Notes: a model not told the origin generated them from the sequence alone. A DNA stretch of 64,000 nucleotides from Palsa-504 sp963800415 (GCA_963800415.1 CAWDBS010000043.1:62001-126000); one strand, 5' to 3'. Shown: positions 45,521-53,842, counted from the first letter of the stretch. Made by a program: numbers and translations.

Positions 45521-45592
45521 AATGTTGCTCCGGACCCCGGCAGCGGTTACGCCCGGTAAATAGCGGGCTGTTAAGCGGGATCCGGAGTTTTT
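45521..45592 (+). ncRNA. Structured RNA element, copy 2 (desaturase leader)
   Basis: This copy shares its first 26 nt with copy 1. The outer stem is CTCCGGA+CCC (45528–45537) with GGG+A+TCCGGAG (45577–45587) followed by five T residues. The inner hairpin is GCCCG/CGGGC (45551–45555 with 45564–45568) around a loop containing GTAAAT. Two base pairs of the inner stem are swapped relative to copy 1 (C-G to G-C and G-C to C-G). It ends about 205 nt before the desaturase ATG; another hairpin CCAGC-GGAAG-GCTGG follows at about 45625–45639. The stem plus T-run looks like an intrinsic terminator or attenuator. Confidence 0.68.
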
Positions 45593-45797
45593 CATGCCCG
45601 GCGCATTACGGCGCGGAGCTATCGCCAGCGGAAGGCTGGAGCCCGCGGCAGGTACTCGCACCGCGATTTTATTTTGGCGCGGCCGAGGACCAGGCTTGCC
45701 GATTTAACCCACCCTGCTGGCATCGTCGCGTGTATTTTCCGGCCTGGCCGTTGCCGTGTTTGTGCATCGCCGGCAGCGTCAGAGAGGAACTACTGCC

Positions 45798-46871
45798 ATG
45801 ACTGATCAGCTGGCTGTCGGTTATGAGGGCACGGAGCCATTCCCGGATTCCGGCGCCCCGCCTCGCACGGTCGCGGGGGCGGTCCGGGTGGCGGTGACGG
45901 TGGCGATCGTCATCGTGCCGTTCGCCGGGCTGGCGGTGGCGGTATGGCTCGCCTGGGGCCACGGCCTGCACCTCACGGACATCCTGCTCGCGGCAGCTTT
46001 CTACCTAGTGACGGGGCTTGGGGTGACCATCGGCTTCCACCGGCTGCTCACCCACCGCAGCTTCACTGCGGCGCCTGCACTGCGGGTCGTGCTGGCCATC
46101 GCGGGGTCGATGAGCTTCGAGGGCGAGGTCATCGGCTGGGTCGCTATCCACCGCCGTCACCACGCCTTTGCCGACAGGCCGGGCGACCCGCATTCGCCGT
46201 ACCGGTATGGAACCAGCCTGCCCGGGCAGCTCCGCGGTCTCGCCCATGCGCACATCGGCTGGCTGCTGCGTGACGACCCTACCCCGGCCGGGCACTATGC
46301 CCCGGATATGGTCGCCGACCCGGCCATGCGGGCCGTCTCGGCAGCGTTCCCTGCCTTGTGCGCCGTGTCGCTCGGGCTGCCGTTCGCTGTGGGCTGGGCG
46401 ATCGGCGGCAGCTGGCACACCGCGCTGGCCGCCCTGCTGTGGGCCGGACTGGTCCGGGTCACGTTGCTGCAGCACGTCACCTGGAGCGTCAACTCGCTGT
46501 GCCACGTGATCGGCACCCGTCCCTTCACTACTCGCCGCTACGACCGCGCCACCAACTTGTGGCCTCTGGCTCTGCTCTCCCTCGGCGAAAGCTGGCACAA
46601 CATGCACCATTCCGATCCGACCTGCGCCCGGCACGGTGCCGATCCCCGGCAGATCGATATCTCCGCCGCCGTCATTCGCGTCTTCGAGCGCCTCGGCTGG
46701 GCGACCGGCGTGCACTGGCCTGCTCCTGCCCGCCTGGACGGCCGCCGCCGAGATCGGGGCCAGCCCCAGCCGGCGCCGGTGCTCCAGGACCGCGAGGCGC
46801 CGGTCCTGCCGGCGCCCCGATTGACTGTGAACGATGTTCACAGTAAAGTGAACAGTGTAGCTCGGAACTGA
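45798..46871 (+). CDS. Acyl-CoA desaturase (delta-9 type)
   Basis: This 357-aa membrane di-iron desaturase has the three His boxes HRLLTH (81–86), HRRHH (118–122) and HNMHH (267–271) between hydrophobic segments. It introduces a double bond into saturated fatty acyl chains and would adjust membrane fluidity. The ATG at 45798 has GAGAGGAA upstream. The last residues (TVNDVHSKVNSVARN) are encoded by the hsp20 promoter and operator, so the native stop appears lost or the C-terminus overlaps the regulatory site. Confidence 0.88.
   Translation: MTDQLAVGYEGTEPFPDSGAPPRTVAGAVRVAVTVAIVIVPFAGLAVAVWLAWGHGLHLTDILLAAAFYLVTGLGVTIGFHRLLTHRSFTAAPALRVVLAIAGSMSFEGEVIGWVAIHRRHHAFADRPGDPHSPYRYGTSLPGQLRGLAHAHIGWLLRDDPTPAGHYAPDMVADPAMRAVSAAFPALCAVSLGLPFAVGWAIGGSWHTALAALLWAGLVRVTLLQHVTWSVNSLCHVIGTRPFTTRRYDRATNLWPLALLSLGESWHNMHHSDPTCARHGADPRQIDISAAVIRVFERLGWATGVHWPAPARLDGRRRDRGQPQPAPVLQDREAPVLPAPRLTVNDVHSKVNSVARN
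46821..46849 (+). promoter_or_regulatory. hsp20 promoter with the TetR operator filling the spacer
   Basis: TTGACT (46821–46826), a 17-bp spacer and TAAAGT (46844–46849) form a sigma-70-type promoter. The palindrome GTGAAC-GAT-GTTCAC (46827–46841) occupies almost the whole spacer, so bound repressor would block RNA polymerase. An extra half-site GTGAAC begins just after, at about 46848. The hsp20 ATG lies about 95 bp downstream. Confidence 0.7.
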
Positions 46872-46943
46872 ATAGTGTTTACTTGAGCGGTGTTCTTCCG
46901 GGTCGCCGGGCCGTCGGCCCGGTCAGATGCATGGGAGAACGAT

Positions 46944-47450
46944 ATGACCACCACTATGACGAGCTGGGATCTGTTCGAGGACCTGCGTGCGGCGCAGGAT
47001 GAGCTGCTGCGGGCGGCGCGGGGAAGCGGCCGGCGGTCCGGCCAGCAGTACTACGGCGATGCCGGCCCCGCGGTCTGGGCACCCCCGGTCGACATATCCG
47101 AACGCAAGGACGCCTACCTGGTGACGGTCGAGCTTCCCGGCGTCAACGCCAGCGAGGTGGAGATCACGGTCGAGGACGGCCTGCTGACCATCCAGGGCGA
47201 GCGGCACTTCGCGCACGACTCCGCCGAGGAGAAGATGCACCGCACCGAGAGGTTCTACGGCGCCTTCCGCCGCTCGATCACCCTGCCCAGCCACGTGGAG
47301 GCGGACAAGATCGAAGCCTCGGCGCAGGACGGCGTACTGCAGATCATGGTGCCAAAGGCACCCGAGGTGCAGGCCAAGCGCATCAAGGTAGCTGTCGGCC
47401 CGGGGCGCACCGCCCTGAAGCGAGGCGCACCGGCCAAGAACGGCAGCTGA
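46944..47450 (+). CDS. Small heat-shock protein, Hsp20/alpha-crystallin family
   Basis: The 168-aa chaperone has an alpha-crystallin domain (about 47–140) with PPVDISERKDAYLVTVELPGV, the ERHF and ERFYGAFRRSITLP strands, and the ending DGVLQIMVPKAPEVQAKRI. It should form oligomers that hold unfolded proteins. The frame is open from 46890, but the ATG at 46944 with GGGAGA upstream is the family start. The upstream TetR-type operator suggests repression released by an unknown ligand or stress, in place of a HAIR/HspR site, which is not seen. Confidence 0.92.
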   Translation: MTTTMTSWDLFEDLRAAQDELLRAARGSGRRSGQQYYGDAGPAVWAPPVDISERKDAYLVTVELPGVNASEVEITVEDGLLTIQGERHFAHDSAEEKMHRTERFYGAFRRSITLPSHVEADKIEASAQDGVLQIMVPKAPEVQAKRIKVAVGPGRTALKRGAPAKNGS

Positions 47451-47574
47451 CACCGGGCCTCGGCCGCACCGGCTGGGACCGCGCCCCGGGGAGCTGACCT
47501 TCCTGCCGTCCGCGTTCAACACGGCGGTGACGGCAGGAGCCAGCTGCCCGTCGGAAACGGAAGGGCATGAGACC

Positions 47575-47778
47575 ATGCCGAGTACTACCGAACGCCGGAC
47601 GGCGATCAGCCTGACGCCGCCAGCCGACACCACAACCGGGACGGCACCCGCAAGCGTCCAGCTGAGCATATGGGAATGGGAAGGCGGCCTCGGGGGGGTG
47701 CCTGAACGTACGTGGCCCGCTCCCTCAGCGGGTCCTCAGGCCACGCTCCTGCCTGCCGCCGACCCGGGATACCTATGA
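47575..47778 (+). CDS. Small hypothetical protein upstream of a STAS gene
   Basis: This 67-aa Thr/Pro-rich peptide (MPSTTERRTAISLTPPAD..., containing LSIWEWEGGLGGVPE) is preceded by GGAAGGG, and its stop overlaps the STAS start (ATGA). Translational coupling to the STAS gene is the main support. No family is recognised. Confidence 0.5.
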   Translation: MPSTTERRTAISLTPPADTTTGTAPASVQLSIWEWEGGLGGVPERTWPAPSAGPQATLLPAADPGYL

Positions 47779-48140
47779 CCAGCGTCAGTGCTACCTCCGG
47801 CCAGGCCGGCAGTCGTCCGGAGGCAGGTCAGCCGGCTGCCCGCACCATCGTCAGGCTACGTGGCGCCCTCGACGTCGCCGCCGCCCCGGCGCTGCGGGAA
47901 CGCCTGATCGAGACGCTTCATCCCGGCGCGAGGCTGCTGGTTCTCGACCTGTCACACGTGCCGTCTTGCGACCCGGCGGGGCTGGCCGTGCTGATCGGCA
48001 TGCAACACCGCGCCAGACTGCTCGGCATCGCCGTGCGCCTGGCCGCTCCCAGCCTCCCGGTCGCCAAGCTGCTGAGCCTCACCGGCCTGGACCGCAGCCT
48101 CACTATCTGTCCCGATCTTCGCAGCGCGCTCGCTGTGTAA
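47775..48140 (+). CDS. STAS-domain protein lacking the phosphorylatable serine
   Basis: This 121-aa protein has a full STAS domain (RTIVRLRGALDVAAAPALRERLIE...LLVLDLSHVPSCDPAGLAVLIGM). The SpoIIAA-type site DSSGL is DPAGL here, so the Ser that a kinase anti-sigma factor would phosphorylate is replaced by Ala. It could be a constitutively active antagonist or serve another role. The ATG overlaps the preceding small ORF. Confidence 0.82.
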   Translation: MTSVSATSGQAGSRPEAGQPAARTIVRLRGALDVAAAPALRERLIETLHPGARLLVLDLSHVPSCDPAGLAVLIGMQHRARLLGIAVRLAAPSLPVAKLLSLTGLDRSLTICPDLRSALAV

Positions 48141-48159
48141 TAGCACGAACCCGCGAACC

Positions 48160-48554
48160 CTTCCCCGAGAGTCCTGGCCGGCAGGCAGGGGCCGCGCCGC
48201 CGGTATCGGCCCCGCTGTCCCAGGCGCTGGTCGCGTTCACGATCGAGTTCGACAACGAAGCCGAACGCCGCCTCCCGCACCGCACCACCAACGACGGGGC
48301 GTCTGACCATGGCGACGGCGCCTGGCTGGTGTCGCTGGCCATGTGGGAGAACTGCATGCGGTACGTCACCGACGAGCTCATCACCGTCGGCGAACTCCAG
48401 ACCCGCGCGCACCGCAACGAACCTGGACGGCATGCGGCGCTGGGGCCATCGACGGCAGCGCCAGCGCCGCTACCACGAGCTGGCCGGCGCGATCGAGGAA
48501 CGCTGGCACGAGCGCTTCGGCGGCGACGCGATCACCGCCCACGAGCGGTTTTAA
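48160..48554 (+). pseudogene. Winged-helix (MarR-like) regulator remnant, frameshifted
   Basis: One frame encodes SQALVAFTIEFDNEAERRLPHRT...WLVSLAMWENCMRYV..ITVGELQTRA, and the continuation TNLDGMRRWG then RYHELAGAIEERWHERFGGDAI lies in another frame, with the middle of the protein shortened. This pattern matches a family of actinobacterial MarR-like regulators of about 240–300 aa. No valid start is visible. The break is near 48415. Confidence 0.65.
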
Positions 48555-48720
48555 CCCGGACGCAACACGTCGTCACATGACATCAACAATGCGGGGCTAC
48601 CGTGTTCCATCCGCTGTGACAAACGGCGAAGGCGTGGCGGCACGGCATTTACGGGGATCACGACAGCGGCATTTCGCCTGTTTACCTTGCGAAATGCACA
48701 GTCCGAAACGAGGGTCGCAT

Positions 48721-49752
48721 ATGCAAATGCCCGTTCGGGATTGGTTCGATCAGCGGTCGTTTCACCACCAGGATTTCAGCGGTCTGGCCAGTCCCGGCGA
48801 GGCGACGCGCCGCCCGGCCGTCACGCTGATCCTGCCGGCCCGCGATGTCGCGGGCACCATCGGCCCGATCCTGGACACGGTGGCCAGCCTGAATGAGCGT
48901 ACCGGGCTGGTCGATCAGGTGCTGGTGATCGACGCGGACTCCGCGGACGGCACCGCGGATATCGCCCGGGCTCATGGCGCCGAGGTCTACTCGGAAAACG
49001 AATTGCTGCCGGAATACGGGCCGGCCCAGGGCAAGGGCGACGCGATGTGGCGCGCCCTTTCCGTGGTCCGCGGCGATATCGTCATGTTCGCCGACGCAGA
49101 TACGCGTGATTTCGGTGAGCATTTCGTTTACGGCACGCTCGGCCCGCTGCTGACGGTGCCGGGAGTCCAGTTCGCCAAGGCGGCCTACCGGCGCCCGTTC
49201 ACCAGGATTGAGCCGTCTGGCGCTGGGCAGTCCGTCGCCGACGGCGGCGGCCGGGTTACCGAGCTGACCGCCAAGCCCCTGCTGAACTTCTTCTTCCCCG
49301 AACTCACCGGGTTCGTCCAGCCGCTGGCCGGCGAGTTCGCCGCCTCCCGGGACCTGCTGCTGCGCACCCCGTTCCTGACCGGGTACGGGGTGGAGATCGC
49401 CACCCTGATCGACGTGCTCCGCGACGCCGGGCTGCCCGCGATGGCCCAGGTAGACCTGGGCTCGCGGCAGAACCGCCACCAGCCGCTGTGGGAGCTGACC
49501 AGGATGAGCTCCGCCGTGCTGCGCGCGCTGGCCCGCCGGGTTCCCGCTCTGGAGCACGCGGTGCCGGGCCCCCGGACGCCCGGCCTGTGGGACCCGCCCG
49601 GACCCGCTGGCCCCGAGACCTACCTGCACGCGGTCGCTACCCCGGACGGGCTGCGTCTCGACGAGCACCTCACCGAGCTGCTGGAGCGCCCGCCCATGGC
49701 CCAGGTCCTGCCCACCCTCGAGGAAGTCCCCGCCTACCAGGCCAATATGTAA
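48721..49752 (+). CDS. gpgS: Glucosyl-3-phosphoglycerate synthase
   Basis: This 343-aa GT-A-fold (GT81) glycosyltransferase has VTLILPARDVAGTIGPILDTV at the start of the nucleotide fold, the signature SENELLPEYGPAQGKGDAMW and the metal-binding DAD (125–127, FADADTRDF). GpgS makes glucosyl-3-phosphoglycerate from an NDP-glucose, the first step toward glucosylglycerate or methylglucose polysaccharide. The ATG at 48721 has AGGG six bases upstream; an ATG at 48694 is an alternative. A malQ gene, another glucan enzyme, lies 7.5 kb downstream. Confidence 0.88.
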   Translation: MQMPVRDWFDQRSFHHQDFSGLASPGEATRRPAVTLILPARDVAGTIGPILDTVASLNERTGLVDQVLVIDADSADGTADIARAHGAEVYSENELLPEYGPAQGKGDAMWRALSVVRGDIVMFADADTRDFGEHFVYGTLGPLLTVPGVQFAKAAYRRPFTRIEPSGAGQSVADGGGRVTELTAKPLLNFFFPELTGFVQPLAGEFAASRDLLLRTPFLTGYGVEIATLIDVLRDAGLPAMAQVDLGSRQNRHQPLWELTRMSSAVLRALARRVPALEHAVPGPRTPGLWDPPGPAGPETYLHAVATPDGLRLDEHLTELLERPPMAQVLPTLEEVPAYQANM

Positions 49753-49754
49753 AC

Positions 49755-51626
49755 CTAGGGGGCTGCTTCCGCGAGCGCGTCCAGGATCTGCTGGCCGTAC
49801 CGGGCCAGCTTGGTTTCGCCTACGCCGTTCACGAGGGCAAGCTCGTCCAGCGTTGACGGCGGCGCCACCGCGATCTGCCGCAGGGTCGCGTCGTGGAAGA
49901 TCACGTACGCCGGCATGCCCTGTTCCTTCGCGACCGCCCCCCGCCAGGCGCGCAGCCGCTCGAACACCGCCTCGGCCTCGGGCGGTAGTTCGGCCTGCGT
50001 ATCCGCCGTCTTACCCCGAGAAGAGCCAGCGGTGCCCGGCTTCGCGCCCCGCCCGCCCCGCGCTGCAGGCGCAGCCCGGGGAGCATCCTGCCGGAACAGT
50101 ACCGGGCGGTCCCCGCGCAGCACCTCCGCGCTCAGGTCGGTCAGCGCCAGCGTGCCGTGATCGCCCTCGACCGCCAGCAGCCCGGAGGCCAGCAGCTGCC
50201 GCACCACGCCCCGCCACTCGCCGTCGTTCAGCTCGCTGCCGATGCCGAAAACGGGCATGGAGTCATGCCCGTACGAAAGCACCCGCGGCGTCTTCTTGCC
50301 GAGCAGGATGTCGATCGGCTGCCCGGCTCCGAACGCGGGCCCTCCGAGTCGCCCCAGCCGTACCACCGTGGAGAGCAGCTTCTGCGCCGCCACCGTGCCG
50401 TCCCAGACCGAAGGCGGCGCCAGGCAGGTGTCGCAGTTCCCGCACGCGTCCGTCCCTGTCTCGCCGAAGTAGGCCAGCATTTGCCGGCGCCGGCAGCCGG
50501 CCGTCTCGCACAGCGCGAGCATCGCGTCCAGGTGCGCCACGAGCCGGCGGCGGTGCGCGAGGTCACCGTCGGAGTCCTCGATCATCCGCCGCTGCTGCAC
50601 CACGTCGGCTAGCCCGTAGGCCAGCCAGGCCGTCGCGGGCGCGCCGTCGCGGCCGGCTCGCCCGGTCTCCTGGTAGTACCCCTCCACCGACCGGGGCAGG
50701 TCGAGGTGCGCCACGAACCGGACGTCCGGCTTGTCGATGCCCATCCCGAACGCGATAGTGGCCACCATGATCAGCCCGTCCTCGCGCAGGAACCGCGACT
50801 GGTTCTGCGCCCGGGTCTGCGCGTCGAGCCCGGCGTGATAGGGCAGCGCGACGAATCCCTCGGAGCACAGGAAGTCCGCGGTCTTCTCCACCGACGCCCG
50901 GGATAGGCAGTAGACGATGCCGGCTTCGCCTTGGTGCTCGGTCCGCAGCAGCCGGAGCAGCTGCCGCCGCGGCTCGTTCTTCGGCTCGATCCGGTACCGG
51001 ATGTTGGGCCGGTCGAAGCTCGCCACGAACCGCCTGGCCTCGCCCAGTGACAAACGCACGGCGATCTCTTCGCGGGTGTGCTCCGTCGCGGTGGCCGTCA
51101 CGGCGATCCGCGGCACGGCGGGCCACCGCTCGTGCAGTATGGACAGGCCCAGGTAGTCGGGCCGGAAGTCGTGCCCCCACTGAGCCACGCAGTGCGCCTC
51201 GTCGATGGCGAACAGCGAGATCGTGCCGCGGTCAAGCAGCCGCAGGGCAGACTCGGTCCGCAGCCGCTCCGGCGCCAGGTAGAGCAGGTCCAGCTTGCCG
51301 TCCAGGAAGGCATACTCCACTCCGCGCCGCGCGTCGGGATCCTGGGTCGAGTTGAGGAAGCCGGCTCGCACGCCGAGCACGTTCAGCGCGTCCACCTGGT
51401 CCTGCATGAGCGCGATCAGCGGCGAGATGACCACGCCGGTGCCCTCGCGCACCAGCGCCGGGATCTGGTAGCACAGCGACTTGCCGCTGCCGGTCGGCAT
51501 CAGCGCGACTGCGTCGCCGCCGGCGCAGACGTGCTCGATGATCTCCCGCTGCTGGCCGCGGAACGAGTTGTAGCCGAATACGCGGTGCAGCACTTCGGCG
51601 GCCACGTCGTTTAGGGGCAAGCCCAC
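49755..51626 (-). CDS. recQ: ATP-dependent DNA helicase RecQ
   Basis: This 623-aa 3'-5' helicase has Walker A MPTGSGKS (43–50), DEAH box DEAHCVAQWGHDFRP (from 142), motif VI YYQETGRAGRDG, the zinc cysteines (378, 395, 398, 401) and a C-terminal HRDC domain (about 545–620). It unwinds DNA in repair and recombination. The GTG start is chosen as the end of the open frame, and its N-terminus matches RecQ. The stop lies two bases past the gpgS stop (convergent). Confidence 0.94.
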   Translation of the reverse strand: MGLPLNDVAAEVLHRVFGYNSFRGQQREIIEHVCAGGDAVALMPTGSGKSLCYQIPALVREGTGVVISPLIALMQDQVDALNVLGVRAGFLNSTQDPDARRGVEYAFLDGKLDLLYLAPERLRTESALRLLDRGTISLFAIDEAHCVAQWGHDFRPDYLGLSILHERWPAVPRIAVTATATEHTREEIAVRLSLGEARRFVASFDRPNIRYRIEPKNEPRRQLLRLLRTEHQGEAGIVYCLSRASVEKTADFLCSEGFVALPYHAGLDAQTRAQNQSRFLREDGLIMVATIAFGMGIDKPDVRFVAHLDLPRSVEGYYQETGRAGRDGAPATAWLAYGLADVVQQRRMIEDSDGDLAHRRRLVAHLDAMLALCETAGCRRRQMLAYFGETGTDACGNCDTCLAPPSVWDGTVAAQKLLSTVVRLGRLGGPAFGAGQPIDILLGKKTPRVLSYGHDSMPVFGIGSELNDGEWRGVVRQLLASGLLAVEGDHGTLALTDLSAEVLRGDRPVLFRQDAPRAAPAARGGRGAKPGTAGSSRGKTADTQAELPPEAEAVFERLRAWRGAVAKEQGMPAYVIFHDATLRQIAVAPPSTLDELALVNGVGETKLARYGQQILDALAEAAP

Positions 51627-51655
51627 CCGGCGATTCTACGGGTCGGCACCGTCAG

Positions 51656-51796
51656 TCAGTCACCGAACAGGTGCCGGAAAAACGACTGCGGGTCCCGCAT
51701 GAACTGCCGCCAGGCGATGACCAGGCTCAGGTCGCCCCAGGTCGCGGGGCGGATGCCCCACGGGCCGAGCTCGAGCAGGTGAGCCCGTAGCCACCC
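51656..51796 (-). pseudogene. Short C-terminal remnant upstream of recQ
   Basis: A stop-bounded stretch on the minus strand encodes LRAHLLELGPWGIRP and ends in FFRHLFGD, with no start codon at its beginning. The composition looks like real protein (Trp, Phe, His, Leu), unlike the shadow frames around it. It may be the end of a deleted gene. No family is recognised. Confidence 0.3.
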
Positions 51797-51863
51797 TCAC
51801 CATTCAGGGCCGGGTCCGATCCTCGCCCCGTGCCGTCAGCGCGAGCAACGAGCAGGGCTCTTC

Positions 51864-52409
51864 TCACCCTGCCTGGGTGTAGGTGAGGTGCACGACCCCG
51901 CTGTCGTAGGCTTCGCAGCCTGCCAGGGCCAGCTTGACCTGGATGCCGTCGGTCAAGAGCCGCTCACCCGAGCCGAGCGTGAGCGGGAAGACGAACAAGT
52001 GAAGCTCGTCGACCAGGCCATCCGCGAGGAGCGCTCGCACCAGGGTGCCGCTGCCGCTGACGTAGATTTTCCCGTCCACCTGGTCCTTGAGCTCGCGGAT
52101 GGCGCTGGCGCTGTAGGGGCCGAGGACCGAGGAGTTCTTCCAGTCGGCGCTTTGCAGGGTCGAGGACACGACGTACTTCGGCGTTTCGTTGAAGAACGGG
52201 GCGCCGGGGTCATCCTCGGCTGTCCGGGTGGACCACACCGGCGCGAACATCTCGTACGTGTTCCGCCCGAGCAAGATCGCCCCGCCCGGGTCCGTGATGC
52301 CGGCGATGGCCTCGCCCATCTTGGGGTCGAACGGATAATTGAAGGTCCAGGTGGGCGTGTCGATGATCCCGTCCAGCGTGATGAATTCGTGTACCCCGAT
52401 GGTTCCCAT
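51864..52409 (-). CDS. RibD C-terminal/dihydrofolate-reductase-like protein
   Basis: This 181-aa reductase-fold protein begins MGTIGVHEFITLDG and contains AILLGRNTYEMFAPVW, VDGKIYVSGSGTLVRALLADGLVDEL and FPLTLGSGERLL, the RibD_C/DHFR-like pattern that binds NADPH. AAGGAG abuts the first possible ATG (52415) but has ideal spacing to the second (52409), which is therefore used. The substrate is unknown; such stand-alone proteins are common in actinomycetes. Confidence 0.87.
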   Translation of the reverse strand: MGTIGVHEFITLDGIIDTPTWTFNYPFDPKMGEAIAGITDPGGAILLGRNTYEMFAPVWSTRTAEDDPGAPFFNETPKYVVSSTLQSADWKNSSVLGPYSASAIRELKDQVDGKIYVSGSGTLVRALLADGLVDELHLFVFPLTLGSGERLLTDGIQVKLALAGCEAYDSGVVHLTYTQAG

Positions 52410-52447
52410 CGTCATCTCCTTGCTGAGTTTCTTGGCCTTTGCTGCCC

Positions 52448-53338
52448 TCAGAGGTTGGACGGCCCAGGGCTAGCAGTCTCATCGGCGCCAACGGTGCGCC
52501 GCGCCCGCAGCACGACGGTGACCATCGGCAGCGTGAATTCCCCGCGTGACGTTTCTGGCCGGGTGTGCAGGAAGCCGCGAACCTGGGCGAGCAGCCCGGC
52601 CCGTTCGGCTTCCTGCATCACCAGAACGTGAGAGTGCGTGCCGATGGTGGCCAGCAGGGAATCGGCGGTGCGGACCTGCCCGTGCCCGAACTCGCCTTCC
52701 TCGGCCGTGTGGAACAGGCCCGAGCCCGCCGCGGTCAGCCGCTCCTGCCGGGACCGGCCCTCGCCCTCGCGCCATCGCATCAGCGTGATGCTGGACTTGC
52801 GCTTGCTGATCTCGGCCAGTTCGGCGACCCAGCCGACCCGGTCGTCATCCACGTTCCACAGCCCGGCGAGCACCCCGCCGGGCCGGAGGACCCGGGCGAT
52901 CTCGGGCATCGCCCGGTCCATGTCGAACCAGTGCATGGCCTGGCCGGCCAGCACGGCGTCGACGCTGGCATCGGGCAGCGGCAACTCTTCCGCGCGGCCC
53001 GGCACCGAACGCACCGCGGGCATCGCCCGCCGCAACTCGGCCAGCATCTGCGGGTCCGGTTCCACCGCGGTCACGTCGGTGCCGAGGCCGACGAGCGTCG
53101 CGGTCAGCTTGCCGGTTCCCGCGCCGATGTCGACCGCCCGGACCGGCCGGCCATCCCGGACCGGCTCCAGCGCCCACCGGACCGCGGCCTCGGCATAGCT
53201 GGGGCGGTGCTCCGCGTAGGCTGCCGCCGCGGCGCCGAACGACGAGCCGTGCCGCCGCCTGTCCTCCGCCTCGGCTTGACTGTCCGGGCTGCTGGCCTTG
53301 GCCGCCGCGGCGGGGGTCGATCCGGTCTGCTCGTCCAC
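52448..53338 (-). CDS. Class I SAM-dependent methyltransferase
   Basis: The 296-aa protein has motif I VDIGAGTGKLTATLVG, motif II VTAVEPDPQML, and the motif LAGQAMHWFDMDRAMPEIARVLRPGGVLAGLW, typical of the UbiE/BioC-like group. The N-terminus (about 30 residues) is Ala/Ser-rich. The substrate is unknown. It lies 38 bp upstream of the reductase-like gene, so an operon is possible. Confidence 0.87.
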   Translation of the reverse strand: MDEQTGSTPAAAAKASSPDSQAEAEDRRRHGSSFGAAAAAYAEHRPSYAEAAVRWALEPVRDGRPVRAVDIGAGTGKLTATLVGLGTDVTAVEPDPQMLAELRRAMPAVRSVPGRAEELPLPDASVDAVLAGQAMHWFDMDRAMPEIARVLRPGGVLAGLWNVDDDRVGWVAELAEISKRKSSITLMRWREGEGRSRQERLTAAGSGLFHTAEEGEFGHGQVRTADSLLATIGTHSHVLVMQEAERAGLLAQVRGFLHTRPETSRGEFTLPMVTVVLRARRTVGADETASPGPSNL

Positions 53339-53383
53339 GCGAGCGAGCCTATTCGGCCGGGTGCTGAGCTTAGAGATGCCGGG

Positions 53384-53842
53384 CTATTCAGAGGGATGCC
53401 GGGCGTCGTAGGCGGCCCGGGCCGCCTCGATCTCGGGCAGGTGGCTGTCCGCCCAGGTGACAAGCTGCCCGATGGTTTCGAGCAGCGTGCGCCCCATGGG
53501 GGTAAGCGCGTACTCGACCCGCGGCGGGATGACCGGGTGTATGGTCCGGGTCACGATGCCATCGCGCTCAAGCCCGCGCAGCGTCACCGTCAGCATCCTG
53601 GCGGTGATGCCGTCGATCGCGCGGTGCAGTTCGCTGAACCGCAGGGTGCCCTGCCCGAGCAGGTCGATGGCCAGGACCGACCACTTGTCCCCGACGCGCT
53701 GGAGGACCTCCCGTGCGCGGCAGGTCGTCGGCACGCGGGGCGTCGCCGCGCCGATGGCCGCCCCCGAATCGCACGCCGCCCCCGACGGGTCCCTGGCCGA
53801 TCCCGGCGGCTCGCGGACCGGGCCGGCTTGCCCGGAATCCAA
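53384..53842 (-). CDS. HxlR-family transcriptional regulator
   Basis: This 152-aa regulator has the HxlR winged helix (REVLQRVGDKWSVLAIDLLGQGTLRFSELHRAIDGI...RMLTVTLRGLERDGIVTR). A Cys just before the domain (TTCRAREVL) is placed like the redox Cys of many HxlR proteins. The TTG start is supported by GAGGAGG eight bases upstream. It is divergent from the YceI gene and probably controls it through the inverted repeat at 53944–53963. Confidence 0.87.
   Translation of the reverse strand: MDSGQAGPVREPPGSARDPSGAACDSGAAIGAATPRVPTTCRAREVLQRVGDKWSVLAIDLLGQGTLRFSELHRAIDGITARMLTVTLRGLERDGIVTRTIHPVIPPRVEYALTPMGRTLLETIGQLVTWADSHLPEIEAARAAYDARHPSE

Noticed and set aside
46827..46841. GTGAAC-GAT-GTTCAC as a LexA box
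   Set aside because: The spacer between the half-sites is three bases instead of four and the flanks differ from CGAAC/GTTCG. Its recurrence next to a TetR gene explains it better.
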